The position numbers and the translations under genes were made by a program. 64,000 nucleotides of DNA from Symbiodinium kawagutii (lineage: Eukaryota > Sar > Dinophyceae > Suessiales > Symbiodiniaceae). Below are positions 52,615 through 61,216 of this stretch, piece by piece; the stretch's first letter is position 1; each line of letters starts with the position of its first letter. The stretch lies in contig VSDK01001664.1 in the NCBI GenBank assembly GCA_009767595.1, forward strand, positions 39,556 through 103,555. Reading direction: 5' to 3'. The notes under the pieces are model-generated. The model did not search any database. It was not told the DNA's origin and worked only from the letters and a program-made list of their open reading frames with translations.

Positions 52615-52714
52615 GGGTGTTTCTCAAAATGGGGAACCCCAAAAATGGTTGGTTTATTACTATAAATGGTTTATAATGGATGATTTGGGGGTACCCCAAT
52701 TTTGAGAAACCACC
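52615..52714. mobile_element. Family A element, intact
   Basis: Ends are GGGTGTTTCTCAAAATGGGG and CAATTTTGAGAAACCACC. ATCT flanks both sides as a perfect 4-bp duplication. Length 100 bp. Confidence 0.92.
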
Positions 52715-52733
52715 ATCTGACATGTCTTGCAGT

Positions 52734-52849
52734 ATGGCGAGCTGGGTCATTATTAACCAGCAATGGGGATGATAACCAACCATTTTAAGGGGGCAAGCAA
52801 TGGAAGATGATGGGGAACCAGGGGTACAGGGTTTTTGACCCACAGCCGT
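52734..52849. mobile_element. Family B element
   Basis: Ends are ATGGCGAGCTGGGTCATTATT and TTTTTGACCCACAGCCGT. It lies only 19 bp from the family-A copy at 52615-52714. Interior shared with 29133-29248. Confidence 0.8.
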
Positions 52850-52918
52850 ATTACAATGGATTACAGATTCATGCACCTTTGTGCACCTTTGATCTTCACG
52901 ACACTCTTCTCTCTTTCC

Positions 52919-52982
52919 NNNNNNNNNNNNNNNNNNNNNNNNNNNNNNNNNNNNNNNNNNNNNNNNNNNNNNNNNNNNNNNN
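52919..52982. other. Assembly gap, 64 N
   Basis: Undetermined bases between CTCTCTTTCC and TCTTTCCCTC. The gap falls inside a pyrimidine repeat that probably blocked assembly. Confidence 1.
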
Positions 52983-53086
52983 TCTTTCCCTCTCCTCTTC
53001 TCTCTTTCACTCTCTTCTCTTTGATTCTCCTCTCCTCTCTCTTCTCTCCAGTCCTCTCCAGTCCTCTCATCTCCTACTTCTTCCTA
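52983..53086. repeat. Polypyrimidine CTCTCC repeat
   Basis: CTCTCCTCTTCTCTCTTTC and CAGTCCTCTC units run up to the TTCCTATAG acceptor of the next exon. The tract may double as an unusually long splice polypyrimidine tract. Confidence 0.9.
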
Positions 53087-53089
53087 TAG

Positions 53090-53196
53090 GTATTTTAAAC
53101 CTTGATTGGAGTGAAGCCGTAGTCTTGAAACGCCCCAGCGCAGGTGTGGTTCAGTGGGACATCTCTTCTTCCAGTGTCGGAACATGTTCACGCTGA
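53090..53196 (+). CDS. Candidate exon after a pyrimidine tract
   Basis: After TTCTTCCTATAG the phase-1 frame reads ILNLDWSEAVVLKRPSAG and VVQWDISSSSVGTCSR, then TGA. A GTGTGG donor after RPSA would end it at 53143. An overlapping frame from TTCTTCCAG (CRNMFTLKKADLSGYLEIRF, 53175-53249) is also convincing; the two cannot both be used in one transcript without a 31-nt intron. Confidence 0.5.
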
Positions 53197-53576
53197 AGAA
53201 GGCAGACCTCAGTGGTTACCTGGAGATTCGCTTTCCCATAGTATTATGAACCATTGCATCAACAACTATTCATCCATTGCTGAATAGTCATTGGCTAGTG
53301 GTTGTTTAATCAAAAACATGCTTGATTGCACCCACAATTCTATTGTTCTCCTAGTCTACTACCCATCTCAAGACCAAATAATGGAATCATGAACAGAGCC
53401 GGCCCAATTGCTCTGGAGATTGATACTTGAAATTAGTGTTTTTCATCCCGAGCAGCTGGGAATGGGGCAGAATCTTGTTTTGGACAATGGCGGTGCTGTC
53501 TGTCAACATGATGATTCTGAGTGATGTTTTTTAGGAGAATGGTGCGGCGATTTTCTTGAGACGACATTTGCATCAG

Positions 53577-53730
53577 CGTGTGTATTACTCTTGCTGGAGC
53601 GCAAGTATGGGAAGGGATACGGCCCACGAAACCCACGAATGATTGCCAGCATCATATCAAGCGGACTGGCCCCCTCTTCCCCCCGACATGATCCTCAGCA
53701 CAGTCTGGGTTTGACGTGTTTTCACCACAG
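53577..53730 (+). CDS. Candidate exon (LERKYGKGYGPRNPR)
   Basis: After TTTGCATCAG the phase-1 frame reads VLLLLERKYGKGYGPRNPR and MIASIISSGLAPSSPRH, open to 53794. The basic, Gly-rich region and short hydrophobic part look genuine. It overlaps the alternative exon start at 53731, so its end is uncertain. Confidence 0.38.
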
Positions 53731-53981
53731 GGGGTCTCCGATCTCAATGCGGATGTCCAGTCGTCACCAGGGGCTTCAAGTTGAGTGCAATTGAAATCAT
53801 TGAAATGGCATCATTCAGAATTGTTTCATGCACGTCGACTACCTTCAAAATCACCTCAAAAAGGGAAGTTTTCTATTCAAAGGCGGGAAATGCATGGACA
53901 TATGTCAAGGTCTTGTACGAAAACAAACAAAATAACAGTTGGAAGCAGCCAACCAGCTTACCTGATCTAACCTGCAGATAA
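53731..53981 (+). CDS. Candidate last exon, 82 codons
   Basis: After GTTTTCACCACAG the phase-1 frame reads GLRSQCGCPVVTRGFKLSA, IEIIEMASFRIVSCTSTTFK, ITSKREVFYSKAGNAWTYV and KVLYENKQNNSWKQPTSLP to TAA. Alternating hydrophobic and polar residues suggest beta strands. Codon use becomes AT-richer after 53790, so only the first part may be exonic. Confidence 0.42.
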
Positions 53982-54062
53982 CCACCATTAACCAACATCA
54001 ATCGACATTAACCATCCTCAATCGTTATCCTTAGCCATGAACCACTCACCATGCATCTCCAG

Positions 54063-54152
54063 GAGGAGAAAAAGCTTGATCAGTTTGTGGAAGAAGAAGA
54101 TGACGACGACGATGAAGAGCCGGCGAGTGCAGAGCTCAGAACGCTCGGCTGA
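54063..54152 (+). CDS. Candidate last exon, acidic tail
   Basis: After CATGCATCTCCAG the frame reads EEKKLDQFVEEEDDDDDEEP and ASAELRTLG, then TGA. It enters in phase 0. The acidic run resembles tails of chaperone or chromatin proteins, but identity cannot be read. A GC donor (CCG|GCGAGT) is possible before the stop. Confidence 0.6.
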   Translation, partial: EEKKLDQFVEEEDDDDDEEPASAELRTLG

Positions 54153-54389
54153 CACACCATGCAGCTATGATTTTCATCGTGGGTTGAACATCCTGAGGTA
54201 CCTATGACGATTTGCACATCTGAAGACGCCATTTTGATGACTTTGGCAACAAGTGAATTGTATATATATATACACATACATATTAAGTAAGAAATATAAT
54301 TCAAGTGATTATCACTATTTGCAGAATTGGTTGCTTTCAAAGCATATCGATAGGATGTAGAACCCTCTTTTGCCAACGTTTGGGGGCCT

Positions 54390-54572
54390 TTGATGCGATT
54401 CCACCCCAATTGTGACTACTCAATTAGCTTGCACCAGCATCGGGAAGAGTTTATGGACCGATTTCTTGGTCGAACCTTTCCAGATGATCCAGCAGTGCCA
54501 GAACATGCACATGTCAAGTTTCTGTATTTGACTACCAGGCAAGCAGGCAACGTTGACTACTCATGCTTCTGA
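54390..54572 (+). CDS. Open frame with a block similar to 4535-4918
   Basis: The frame reads MRFHPNCDYSISLHQHREEF, MDRFLGRTFPDDPAVP and EHAHVKFLYLTTRQAGN. FLGRTFPDDPAVP resembles FLGTTLPDDMPVP at about 4635-4680. No splice borders are clear. It may be a decayed paralogue or dispersed element protein. Confidence 0.35.
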   Translation: MMRFHPNCDYSISLHQHREEFMDRFLGRTFPDDPAVPEHAHVKFLYLTTRQAGNVDYSCF

Positions 54573-54793
54573 TTACAGAACACACATGTCACTCAGCTGG
54601 CTTTAGACCTTAAATCAACAGGATCAACAGACCCCATTGTTGGCTGGGGGGCAACCACTTTCGTTGATGGCAGTCATTGATCAGACCAACCACTAGCTAA
54701 CAAACAGCATATCAACGGAAGAGGCTCACATGTAGTCCATACATGTCCATACCCACGATGTTTTTTGGAACTTGGTCATGCGTGCATTTCCAG

Positions 54794-54874
54794 CAGCTGA
54801 TACAGGACTCGGTCGCCGCATTTACTCGTTTCCTAGCTTTGGAGACCCCCGCGGTGCAGTCCAAAGCTGTTTGA
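54794..54874 (+). CDS. Candidate exon (QLIQDSVAAFTRFL)
   Basis: After GTGCATTTCCAG the frame reads QLIQDSVAAFTRFLALETPA and VQSKAV, then TGA; GCG|GTGCAG after ETPA is a possible donor. It enters in phase 0. A second frame (AADTGLGRRIYSFPSFGD) is open over 54772-54984. Confidence 0.5.
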   Translation, partial: QLIQDSVAAFTRFLALETPAVQSKAV

Positions 54875-55294
54875 TTCAGTCAAGATGGTTGTGGATCAGA
54901 GAAGCAAAGAACATTTTTGGATGTGCAGGTGCAATTAAACAATATGTGTCCAATTGCATGGTGCGCCCAGTCACTGGCAGTTAATGATCACCCAATTGGT
55001 TGCTTAAGGGGCACGGCCATAGCCATGGACAACAATTGCGCGCACTACCCATTGTCTGCCTCCCAAAGGGATATTTTGAACTAGTGAACCGCCACAGACA
55101 TCGACGAGAATTCAGATGTATCGTATATAACAATGTGTCTAGAGCTGAATGCGTGTATGTAGATGATTACATATGCATTTATACAGTGATAGATACACAA
55201 TTATGTCTGCATTTTCCGATGCATGGCCGCCTCATCAAACTCTGCTGGGTCACCGTGTTCCAAGGTGAGGAGGTCGAGAGTGTCGGGGGCACAG

Positions 55295-55502
55295 CGGGGT
55301 GGTGGATGCCGTCCGAGTCACCTGGCACTGGTTTCAACCAATTCTTATCCAAACGTTGATGGACCACCACCAGGTTCTTTTACATGGTCAAATGCGCAGC
55401 ACGTTTCATGGATCTGGCGATCAAATTTTAGGATCCCACCTGTTTTTCTGGGGATTGGATGTGCAGTTTGGGTTACAGATGGGATATAGCCATCCTCAAT
55501 AA
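55295..55502 (+). CDS. Candidate last exon, aromatic-rich
   Basis: After TCGGGGGCACAG the phase-2 frame reads GVVDAVRVTWHWFQPILIQT, LMDHHQVLLHGQMRSTFH and LFFWGLDVQFGLQMGYS to TAA. CAG|GTTCTT after DHHQ may end it at 55372. Just upstream MHGRLIKLCWVTVFQ (55220-55264) ends at GTGAGG, but that would leave a 30-nt intron, so the two calls compete. Confidence 0.43.
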
Positions 55503-55577
55503 CCCTACATGGTGAGTTATCATCCTTCTAAGTATGGTTGCTAAGCAATGACTAAGTGCGGATGCACACCCAAGTAG

Positions 55578-55719
55578 CCGCCGGCATTTTTTCGAGGATG
55601 CGCTGTTGGATGTTCTGATAAGCCCTTTTGTGCACCAGGAATCTTGTTATTTTCCCTCTGCTTCTTGGTTCTTGTCCATCACTTGCTTATATTGTGTATG
55701 TGTAGCTGATACGTGTTGA
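55578..55719 (+). CDS. Candidate exon (RRHFFEDALLDVLI)
   Basis: After CACACCCAAGTAG the phase-2 frame reads RRHFFEDALLDVLISPFVHQ and then ESCYFPSASWFLSITCLYC to TGA. The first 20 codons have exon-like bias; the rest is AT-richer and may be read-through into intron. Confidence 0.4.
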
Positions 55720-55822
55720 ATAAAAGATGATTCCTTGATACAATACAATTCATCATATATCACTACTCTGTCCATATGGAGAACCGCGCTCTCGTTCTCC
55801 CTCTCTCTCGCACTACCTACAG

Positions 55823-55906
55823 AAGGGTGGCGCCGTCGGTTTTGTCTACGGGAAAAATCTCAACCACCGAAAGTTGTATAAATGGCCAATCTCAACCAAC
55901 TTATAG
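55823..55906 (+). CDS. Candidate exon after a long pyrimidine tract
   Basis: The acceptor CTCTCGCACTACCTACAG follows a CTCGTTCTCCCTCTCTC tract, the best 3' splice signal in the window. The frame reads KGGAVGFVYGKNLNHRKLYK and WPISTNL, then TAG. GTTGTA after HRK is a possible donor. Enters in phase 0. Confidence 0.53.
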   Translation, partial: KGGAVGFVYGKNLNHRKLYKWPISTNL

Positions 55907-56200
55907 CGTTACCGATTCGTTGTTGAACATAGCTGGGGAAGCTACCAATCTAGCTGGTGGCAGGTAACAGTCGCTTGTTCAAGGGCAGATGAAATCACCA
56001 AACTACAGTTGGGAGATACCATTGATCACAATCACTAACAACCACCAATGATCAATGTCATTGATGGTTTGTTGGTCGCTCTAGTCCCATGGATCAACCA
56101 TCAGTCAACAATTTCCACATAGTATCACTAGCCACCCAAAATCACCAATCATCAACCGCTCTCGATGCGGCACTCCAACCTTCCCACTCCAGCTGCACAG

Positions 56201-56264
56201 GATAGCGACAGCGACTCCAGCGATTCGGATTCTGATGAGGTGCCGTGCGTTCCTGGCTGCAAGG
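56201..56264 (+). CDS. Exon 1 of a four-exon chain, Asp/Ser repeat
   Basis: After CAGCTGCACAG the frame reads DSDSDSSDSDSDEVPCVPGC and K, ending AAGG|GTGGGT. It enters in phase 0 and leaves in phase 1. The DS repeat resembles casein-kinase-II-type acidic segments of nuclear proteins (inference). The next exon at 56416 fits in phase after a 151-nt intron that is mostly a family-A element. Confidence 0.65.
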
Positions 56265-56301
56265 GTGGGTGTTCACATCAACGGGCACAACAGAGCTACA
56301 T

Positions 56302-56405
56302 GGCGGTTTCTCAAGCCATAGGGGTACCCCTAAATCATCCAATATTAGTCATGTATTGTAATGAGCCAACCATTTTGGGGGGATTCCCTATTTTAAGAAA
56401 CTCCC
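56302..56405. mobile_element. Family A element forming most of an intron
   Basis: Ends are GGCGGTTTCTCAAGCCATAGG and CTATTTTAAGAAACTCCC. Flanks ACAT and ACAG differ by one base. The element covers 104 of the 151 nt between donor 56265 and acceptor 56414-56415. Confidence 0.87.
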
Positions 56406-56415
56406 ACAGAACCAG

Positions 56416-56494
56416 TGGGGTATGATCCCAACAATGACCGGTTGTGGCCATCCAAGAAACGGCTCCAGCAGCACCTTGGGGAGCGACTCCAAGA
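56416..56494 (+). CDS. Exon 2 of a four-exon chain
   Basis: After CACAGAACCAG the phase-1 frame reads GYDPNNDRLWPSKKRLQQHL and GERLQE, then GAG|GTCCCC in phase 0. If that weak donor is not used the frame stops at 56513 (VPMAE). Entry phase matches exon 1. The basic KKRLQQHLGERLQE segment is probably a helix. Confidence 0.6.
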
Positions 56495-56565
56495 GGTCCC
56501 CATGGCCGAGTGAAAACGCAAGGAAAGTGTGGAGTCAAATATGGTTGAGCCATTCTTCCCCCTAG

Positions 56566-56659
56566 AAATCTCGGAAGGAGTGGAACGGATTTAACAAAGG
56601 AGACGATTTAGCTGGTGGGGTTCGGAACCCGTTAGGCTTCCACAACGAAATCCCACCTG
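56566..56659 (+). CDS. Exon 3 of a four-exon chain
   Basis: After GCCATTCTTCCCCCTAG the phase-0 frame reads KSRKEWNGFNKGDDLAGGV and RNPLGFHNEIPP, ending CCTG|GTGGTT in phase 1. The alternative is read-through to a TAA at 56680. It matches exon 2 (71-nt intron) and exon 4 in phase. Basic and Gly/Asn-rich. Confidence 0.6.
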
Positions 56660-56689
56660 GTGGTTCTGGAACATGTCCCTAAAGCCTTG

Positions 56690-56745
56690 GGACGCATGGC
56701 GACATGGCGATGGTTCCCATCACCACGAGCGAGCAAATCAACATG
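56690..56745 (+). CDS. Weak exon candidate before a GTGAGC donor
   Basis: The sequence up to ACATG|GTGAGC reads MAMVPITTSEQINM in one frame and RMATWRWFPSPRASKST in another. A start exon is possible, but it would interrupt the 56566-57205 chain. No acceptor. Confidence 0.27.
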
Positions 56746-57204
56746 GTGAGCTGGGTCAAGGCACCAACCACTATGGATAGGTGAATCTGGTTTGGGTATG
56801 GGTTGATATTAGTAATTCCTACAGATGTGGATGGTTTTCCAGGGCTAGACGAGTTGATGGAGATGTGAAGAGCTGGGGTACCCTCACAACCAGATCAAGC
56901 TGAAGGGGTGGGGGTCGACCAGTGAACCATCGACAGCCTGCCAGGACTCATCGTGGGGAGCCCTGGAGTCAGGATGAGGGTAGTTGTGGGGTGGTCCAGG
57001 AGGCCGCAAGAACGTGGAGCTGATAAGTTGGATAGCCCACCATTGCAGGTGCTTGGGGGATGAGATGCTTGGTGGTTGCTGGCTGCCGTTAGAGCCGCTG
57101 TGAGTAGCCGAAGCCGTGAGGGCTGGGCATTTCTTGGTAACCGGAAGTGCTTTATGTGAGAAGCCATGCTGTTTTCCCCGTGGACCCAGCCTCATCTTTT
57201 GCAG

Positions 57205-57305
57205 CGCCGAGCAGCAGCGCCCTGAGGTCAAGTTCCAAGAAAAAGAAAAAGAAGAAGAGACTTGGCACTGACGGAAAAGCTGCTATAAAGAAAATTAAAA
57301 ACTAG
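57205..57305 (+). CDS. Exon 4, last, Lys-rich tail
   Basis: After CTCATCTTTTGCAG the phase-1 frame reads PSSSALRSSSKKKKKKRLG and TDGKAAIKKIKN, then TAG. Entry phase fits exon 3. The SSS-K6 run looks like a nuclear-localisation-type basic tail. A competing frame (AEQQRPEVKFQEKEKEEE) is open to about 57274. Confidence 0.5.
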
Positions 57306-57439
57306 TTGAAAACTCTGAGAGCTGCTGAACAGTGGCCCTTGGTCGTGGACATGCTTTAAATCACCAGAAGTATTAGTCGGAAAATGATTCTGCCAGGTGC
57401 TCATCAAGGGTATAGGGATGCAATTTGATGGTGCCAACG

Positions 57440-58340
57440 CCGCGATATAGGAGGTTTGGATCTAACTATGCATGGGAATGTTGACAGTTTCTGGAGCTTT
57501 CTGAGAGTTTATGGGTTTCACGAAAGCTAACATTAGCGAGGTCCAGTTGCTCCTGTTTTAGGAAGCAGGGCACATGAAATCCAAAGATGATTGATGCTGT
57601 CGTGCAAAGGTCCCCGGCTTGTGGCAAGAAATCATTGGTATGATGTGATGTTGCACATTTTGGCTGCCCATCAAGCATTTTTCAAAGCATTGTACATCAT
57701 TGCATTCATCCCCTTAGTTGAATTGCATTTCAAGACATGCACTTTAGTCAGACCACTCGTCTGACGACCATGTATTATATGTCCTGGGAGCCTGTTGCGC
57801 AGGGATACGCGTATACACATGAAAGTCATGCATTTAAGTGTGCTCATCAGTGTGGTTTTGCGCTTTAAGAGGTAGAACATGGGTCCTTCAAGAAGCATGT
57901 TTTTGAAGGGCATTGTGATCGTGAAATTTTTGATTTATATGTCAAGCAAATATCCTTGAAAGGATCCTAAAAACAACATGCATCTAGATTTCTCGATTTT
58001 TTAATTTCTATTTTTTCCCCGTCCCATCTCGTCCGCGTTGCTTAGACCTAATTGTCACCATTCCTTCGTACCCCCTTCCTGCTCATGGTTCGCGCTACCG
58101 AATGGTTGGACTAGTCCTCCAGGTTTGATGGCCAGTCTGTGATTGGCCGTGCTGGCGTCCGCACGCGCGAAGCAAGTTCAAAGATGGAATAGATTTGGCA
58201 CCGGCAAATCATTTCATCTTTGTCAAATCATACAGATGCTAGATTGAATTGTCAAGTCTCCTGGGCGAAACGAAAAGAATCCTCTGCGACTTTGTTCTGA
58301 AGGTCATAGTTTCATGGATGTCTCATATCAATCTTTTGCC
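57440..58340. other. No confident exon
   Basis: Several minus-strand open frames (57466-57678, 57671-57913) lack support. Around 58020-58160 G+C rises (TCGTCCGCGTTGC, GGCGTCCGCACGCGCG) without a clear frame. I see no RNA gene. Confidence 0.45.
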
Positions 58341-58344
58341 ACAG

Positions 58345-58400
58345 GAAAAAGTCCTCCAAGAAAAAAAAGAAGAAGGACAAAAAAAAGAAGAAAAAGGCCG
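58345..58400 (+). CDS. Candidate exon, poly-lysine
   Basis: After AATCTTTTGCCACAG the phase-2 frame reads KKSSKKKKKKDKKKKKKA and ends GCCG|GTGCCC in phase 1. It resembles the Lys-rich tail at 57205 and may be an alternative or duplicated tail exon. Read-through gives GALLQPLASFLLVNSLGN and a stop at about 58455. Confidence 0.5.
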
Positions 58401-58733
58401 GTGCCCTTTTGCAACCTCTTGCATCCTTTTTGCTTGTGAACTCGCTCGGCAACTGACTGAAAAATCGACAGGGGAACTGTTGATGAGGGTACCTACCATG
58501 CCGGAATTTACAAGCAAATGAAAGTCCATTCCTTTTAACAAAGATCTCGTTGTTTGGTGAATTGGCCAACAGGAGGTCGGAAGAACTAGCTAGAGGCATC
58601 GTTGCAAAAGTTATTTCGGACCTGAATGAAATTATGTGATATTGCCAATATTGGTAGCTTCTAGTTCCAAAGGCCGATTCCAAGTTCCACATTGATGGAA
58701 TTCTCCAAGTTCGGACCTTAACCTTGCCGACAG

Positions 58734-58850
58734 GACAAGAAGAAGAAGTGAGCCGCGCCCGGCAAGTCGGTTCCTGCGCGCAGGGATGCGGACCCGGGCA
58801 CCACTGTCCCCTCCAGCAACTTTGGTTGTTGCAGCCAGTGGCCATGACAT
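58734..58850 (+). CDS. Candidate last exon
   Basis: After ACCTTGCCGACAG one frame gives DKKKK and an immediate TGA, a natural end for the Lys-rich exon. The phase-1 frame that actually follows 58345-58400 reads QEEEVSRARQVGSCAQGCG and HHCPLQQLWLLQPVAMT to TGA near 58850. Which is used is undecided. Confidence 0.4.
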
Positions 58851-58902
58851 GAAGAGCCAGTTCATGAATTGATTATTGCCAAGTGTTGTGTATATACTGT
58901 AT

Positions 58903-58992
58903 CCAGTTGGTGATTTTAAAGATTTATCATTCCTCTATTCGGGATGGTTGATGAACTCATACTTTTCAGAGGGGTTAGAACCACCAACCAGG
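58903..58992. mobile_element. Family C element
   Basis: Ends are CCAGTTGGTGATTTTAAAGA and GGTTAGAACCACCAACCAG. GTAT flanks both sides. Length 90 bp; the most diverged of the three C copies. Confidence 0.82.
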
Positions 58993-59349
58993 TATATAAA
59001 CTTGTGCGGACAGCTTGTTGTGAACCTAAACCAAGTTAATGAGGATTGAAAACTGAAGGACACCAAGAACTTGCTGTTGCAGGAAAGGCCCTGCCCCAAC
59101 AATTCTTGGCACAAGCAAAACCCTGGTTCTCTAAGGGATTTTTGCAAGATTGTTTGCGCAATCAAATGGTGTAATTAGAATCATGTGAAACCAGGGACCA
59201 TGTTTAGGTTTCCTCGAGCCATTAAAGCGAAAAAACATGCGTGTGCCCAAGCTGTCCATGAGGCAATTTGCAATTCAGCCAACCGTCCCAAGTACCAACC
59301 AGCGATCGGAAGTGAGGTGAGAGTTTTGGTTAGGCTGTCCAAAACTAAT

Positions 59350-59450
59350 GGTGGTTTCTCAAAATAGGGGTACCTCCAAATCATCGCTTCTACAACCATG
59401 AATGGGAACAAACCAACCATTTTTTGGGTCCCCTATTTTAAGAAACACCC
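59350..59450. mobile_element. Family A element
   Basis: Ends are GGTGGTTTCTCAAAATAGGGG and CCTATTTTAAGAAACACCC. Flanks TAAT and AAAT share three of four bases. Length 101 bp. Confidence 0.85.
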
Positions 59451-59459
59451 AAATGGTAC

Positions 59460-60240
59460 CCTTACGTGGAAGATCCACTAACCACCTTTCCTTCGTGTAA
59501 GCATTGCGCCTGCGCAAGCAACGGAATGGCCAGCAATAACTACAGAGCGGTGCCCCGAAACGTTAGCTAGGTTGGTGAGCATAACAAGGGCGATCGAGTT
59601 CTGGGAGATATAACTTGAGTCAAATGGCTTATCTCTAGCACTCATGGTTATATCAACCACTCATGGTTATATCATATTGAACATAGCTAGTTATCAACCA
59701 TATATAACCAGACAGAGACCCTACACACAGATCCTAATCACGCTGTACAACTCACAAGCATTCCTGGCCTGCAAGCCACGAAGTTGCTGAGTAGCTCGGT
59801 ACTTGTGAGGCCCGCCTCGGAAAGGTGACCGTTGAGATGGTCAGCTCGTTCCCCTCAGGGGTTTTGTGGAGGATCAAGTGTTAAGGCCATCATTCCTGGG
59901 GATGGTGACATGATGCTTCTTAATCCCTGAGAGTCCTGCAAGGTGGACACCTCCAGCAGTGATAAGTTGCTTAAGATTCGCCAGGTAATGAGCGATTGTT
60001 ATATCTTCCATATTTGGGACCCTTAATAACATATGGCTCATATGGCAACTAAGGCTAAGGGGTACCACTTACAACCCCCATGAATGATGGGAATCTCGTA
60101 GAACCCATTATTGATGGCTGCCGTACAACTGCTGAATTGTTGGTGAACAAACCTGGAAATCAACCAGTTGCTCACCAACTGTTTGTCACCGATGGGTTTT
60201 GCTCAGTAGCGCAAGCCCTACACAACTGTGAAACGCCAGG
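59460..60240. other. No confident exon
   Basis: Mixed sequence with TGGTTATATCA duplications near 59645-59675. Short minus-strand open frames only. No RNA gene seen. Confidence 0.45.
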
Positions 60241-60502
60241 TTGAAGATACATAAAGTGTGCACGGTACTGTTTGGACATCAATTTACACGACTTGTGACG
60301 TTGAGAAAAAGCACTATCGACCAACCAGAGCTTCCACTAGATCAAGCGACCCTGCCACTGGAAACAGTCGCGATGGTTTCCGTGCCAGATCTACGTCATC
60401 AAACATCAAGCGGAGATTGGAACAAATATAGAAACATGATCAAAGATTACTTCAATCTACAAACTCTACTCTCTTTCCTTTCCTTGATGTGCGGGCCAAC
60501 AG

Positions 60503-60649
60503 GGACAGATACACGGCCAACAAAGGGCCTGGGCTCCGGGACGCGTCCGGGCAGTGCAACAAAAGACGCAGGGGCTGGGTCAGGGCTTGAGGAAATTTGA
60601 GAGGATGCATCTAGGAATTCTAAAAGCTGGTTCATTGTCATGGATTCAG
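60503..60649 (+). CDS. Candidate internal exon, Gln/Arg-rich
   Basis: After TGCGGGCCAACAG the frame reads GQIHGQQRAWAPGRVRAVQQ, KTQGLGQGLRKFERMHLG and ILKAGSLSWIQ, ending TTCAG|GTATGA. The 147-nt exon is symmetric in phase 0. Two other frames are open over much of it (DRYTANKGPGLRDASGQC; and a 119-codon frame from 60241), so a coding island is likely while its frame is not settled. Confidence 0.57.
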
Positions 60650-60713
60650 GTATGAATCTATATATGTAGATACACATTGATACTAGGAACGCTTTCAAGT
60701 ATGCATCTCATAC

Positions 60714-60881
60714 ATGCAATATGTTGGTAAGAGTGCTGCGGAAATATGGGCTGATTCTGATGGGAATCTTCAGGTGTGGGAAAACATGCCTCCGTACCCT
60801 CAGAAAACGAGGATCAAGCCGTCAGGACATCTGAGAGGTCTGAGGGCAAGGAGCTTTCAGATTTCAGAAGCTCTAGAATGA
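60714..60881 (+). CDS. Small open frame of 55 codons from ATG
   Basis: It reads MQYVGKSAAEIWADSDGN, LQVWENMPPYPQKTRIK and PSGHLRGLRARSFQISEALE, then TGA. The middle (WADSDGNLQVWENMPPYP) looks like a folded domain. CTTCAG|GTGTGG inside could be a donor. Possibly the exon following 60503-60649 with an acceptor at TTGGTAAG. Confidence 0.43.
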   Translation: MQYVGKSAAEIWADSDGNLQVWENMPPYPQKTRIKPSGHLRGLRARSFQISEALE

Positions 60882-61216
60882 TGGTGGATGCTTTTATAGG
60901 GGTATTCCACGGCTTATTCCACAGTTGGGGGGTACCACTATGCTGAACACCGCCAGACATGCAAGGGCACATAGAATATTTACATTTTCATGTCACGTTT
61001 GTATGTGATGTGCGCAATATATACATGCGCATTCACTCTGAACATCTGCCATTACTCGAGCGTGTGGCCTTTCCGCTGTGACTCACAGCCTTTCTAACGA
61101 TAGAAAATATACCCATGCATCACGCACGAGATATCGCCATCATAGCCAAATAATCATGACACCTAGGAGAATGCGGTGGAATCCATATTGTCTACATTAT
61201 CCCATTTTCTTACGGC

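Noticed and set aside
56884..57231. 115-codon minus-strand open frame
   Set aside because: It overlaps the start of the plus-strand Lys-tail exon and has no splice support. High G+C explains its openness.
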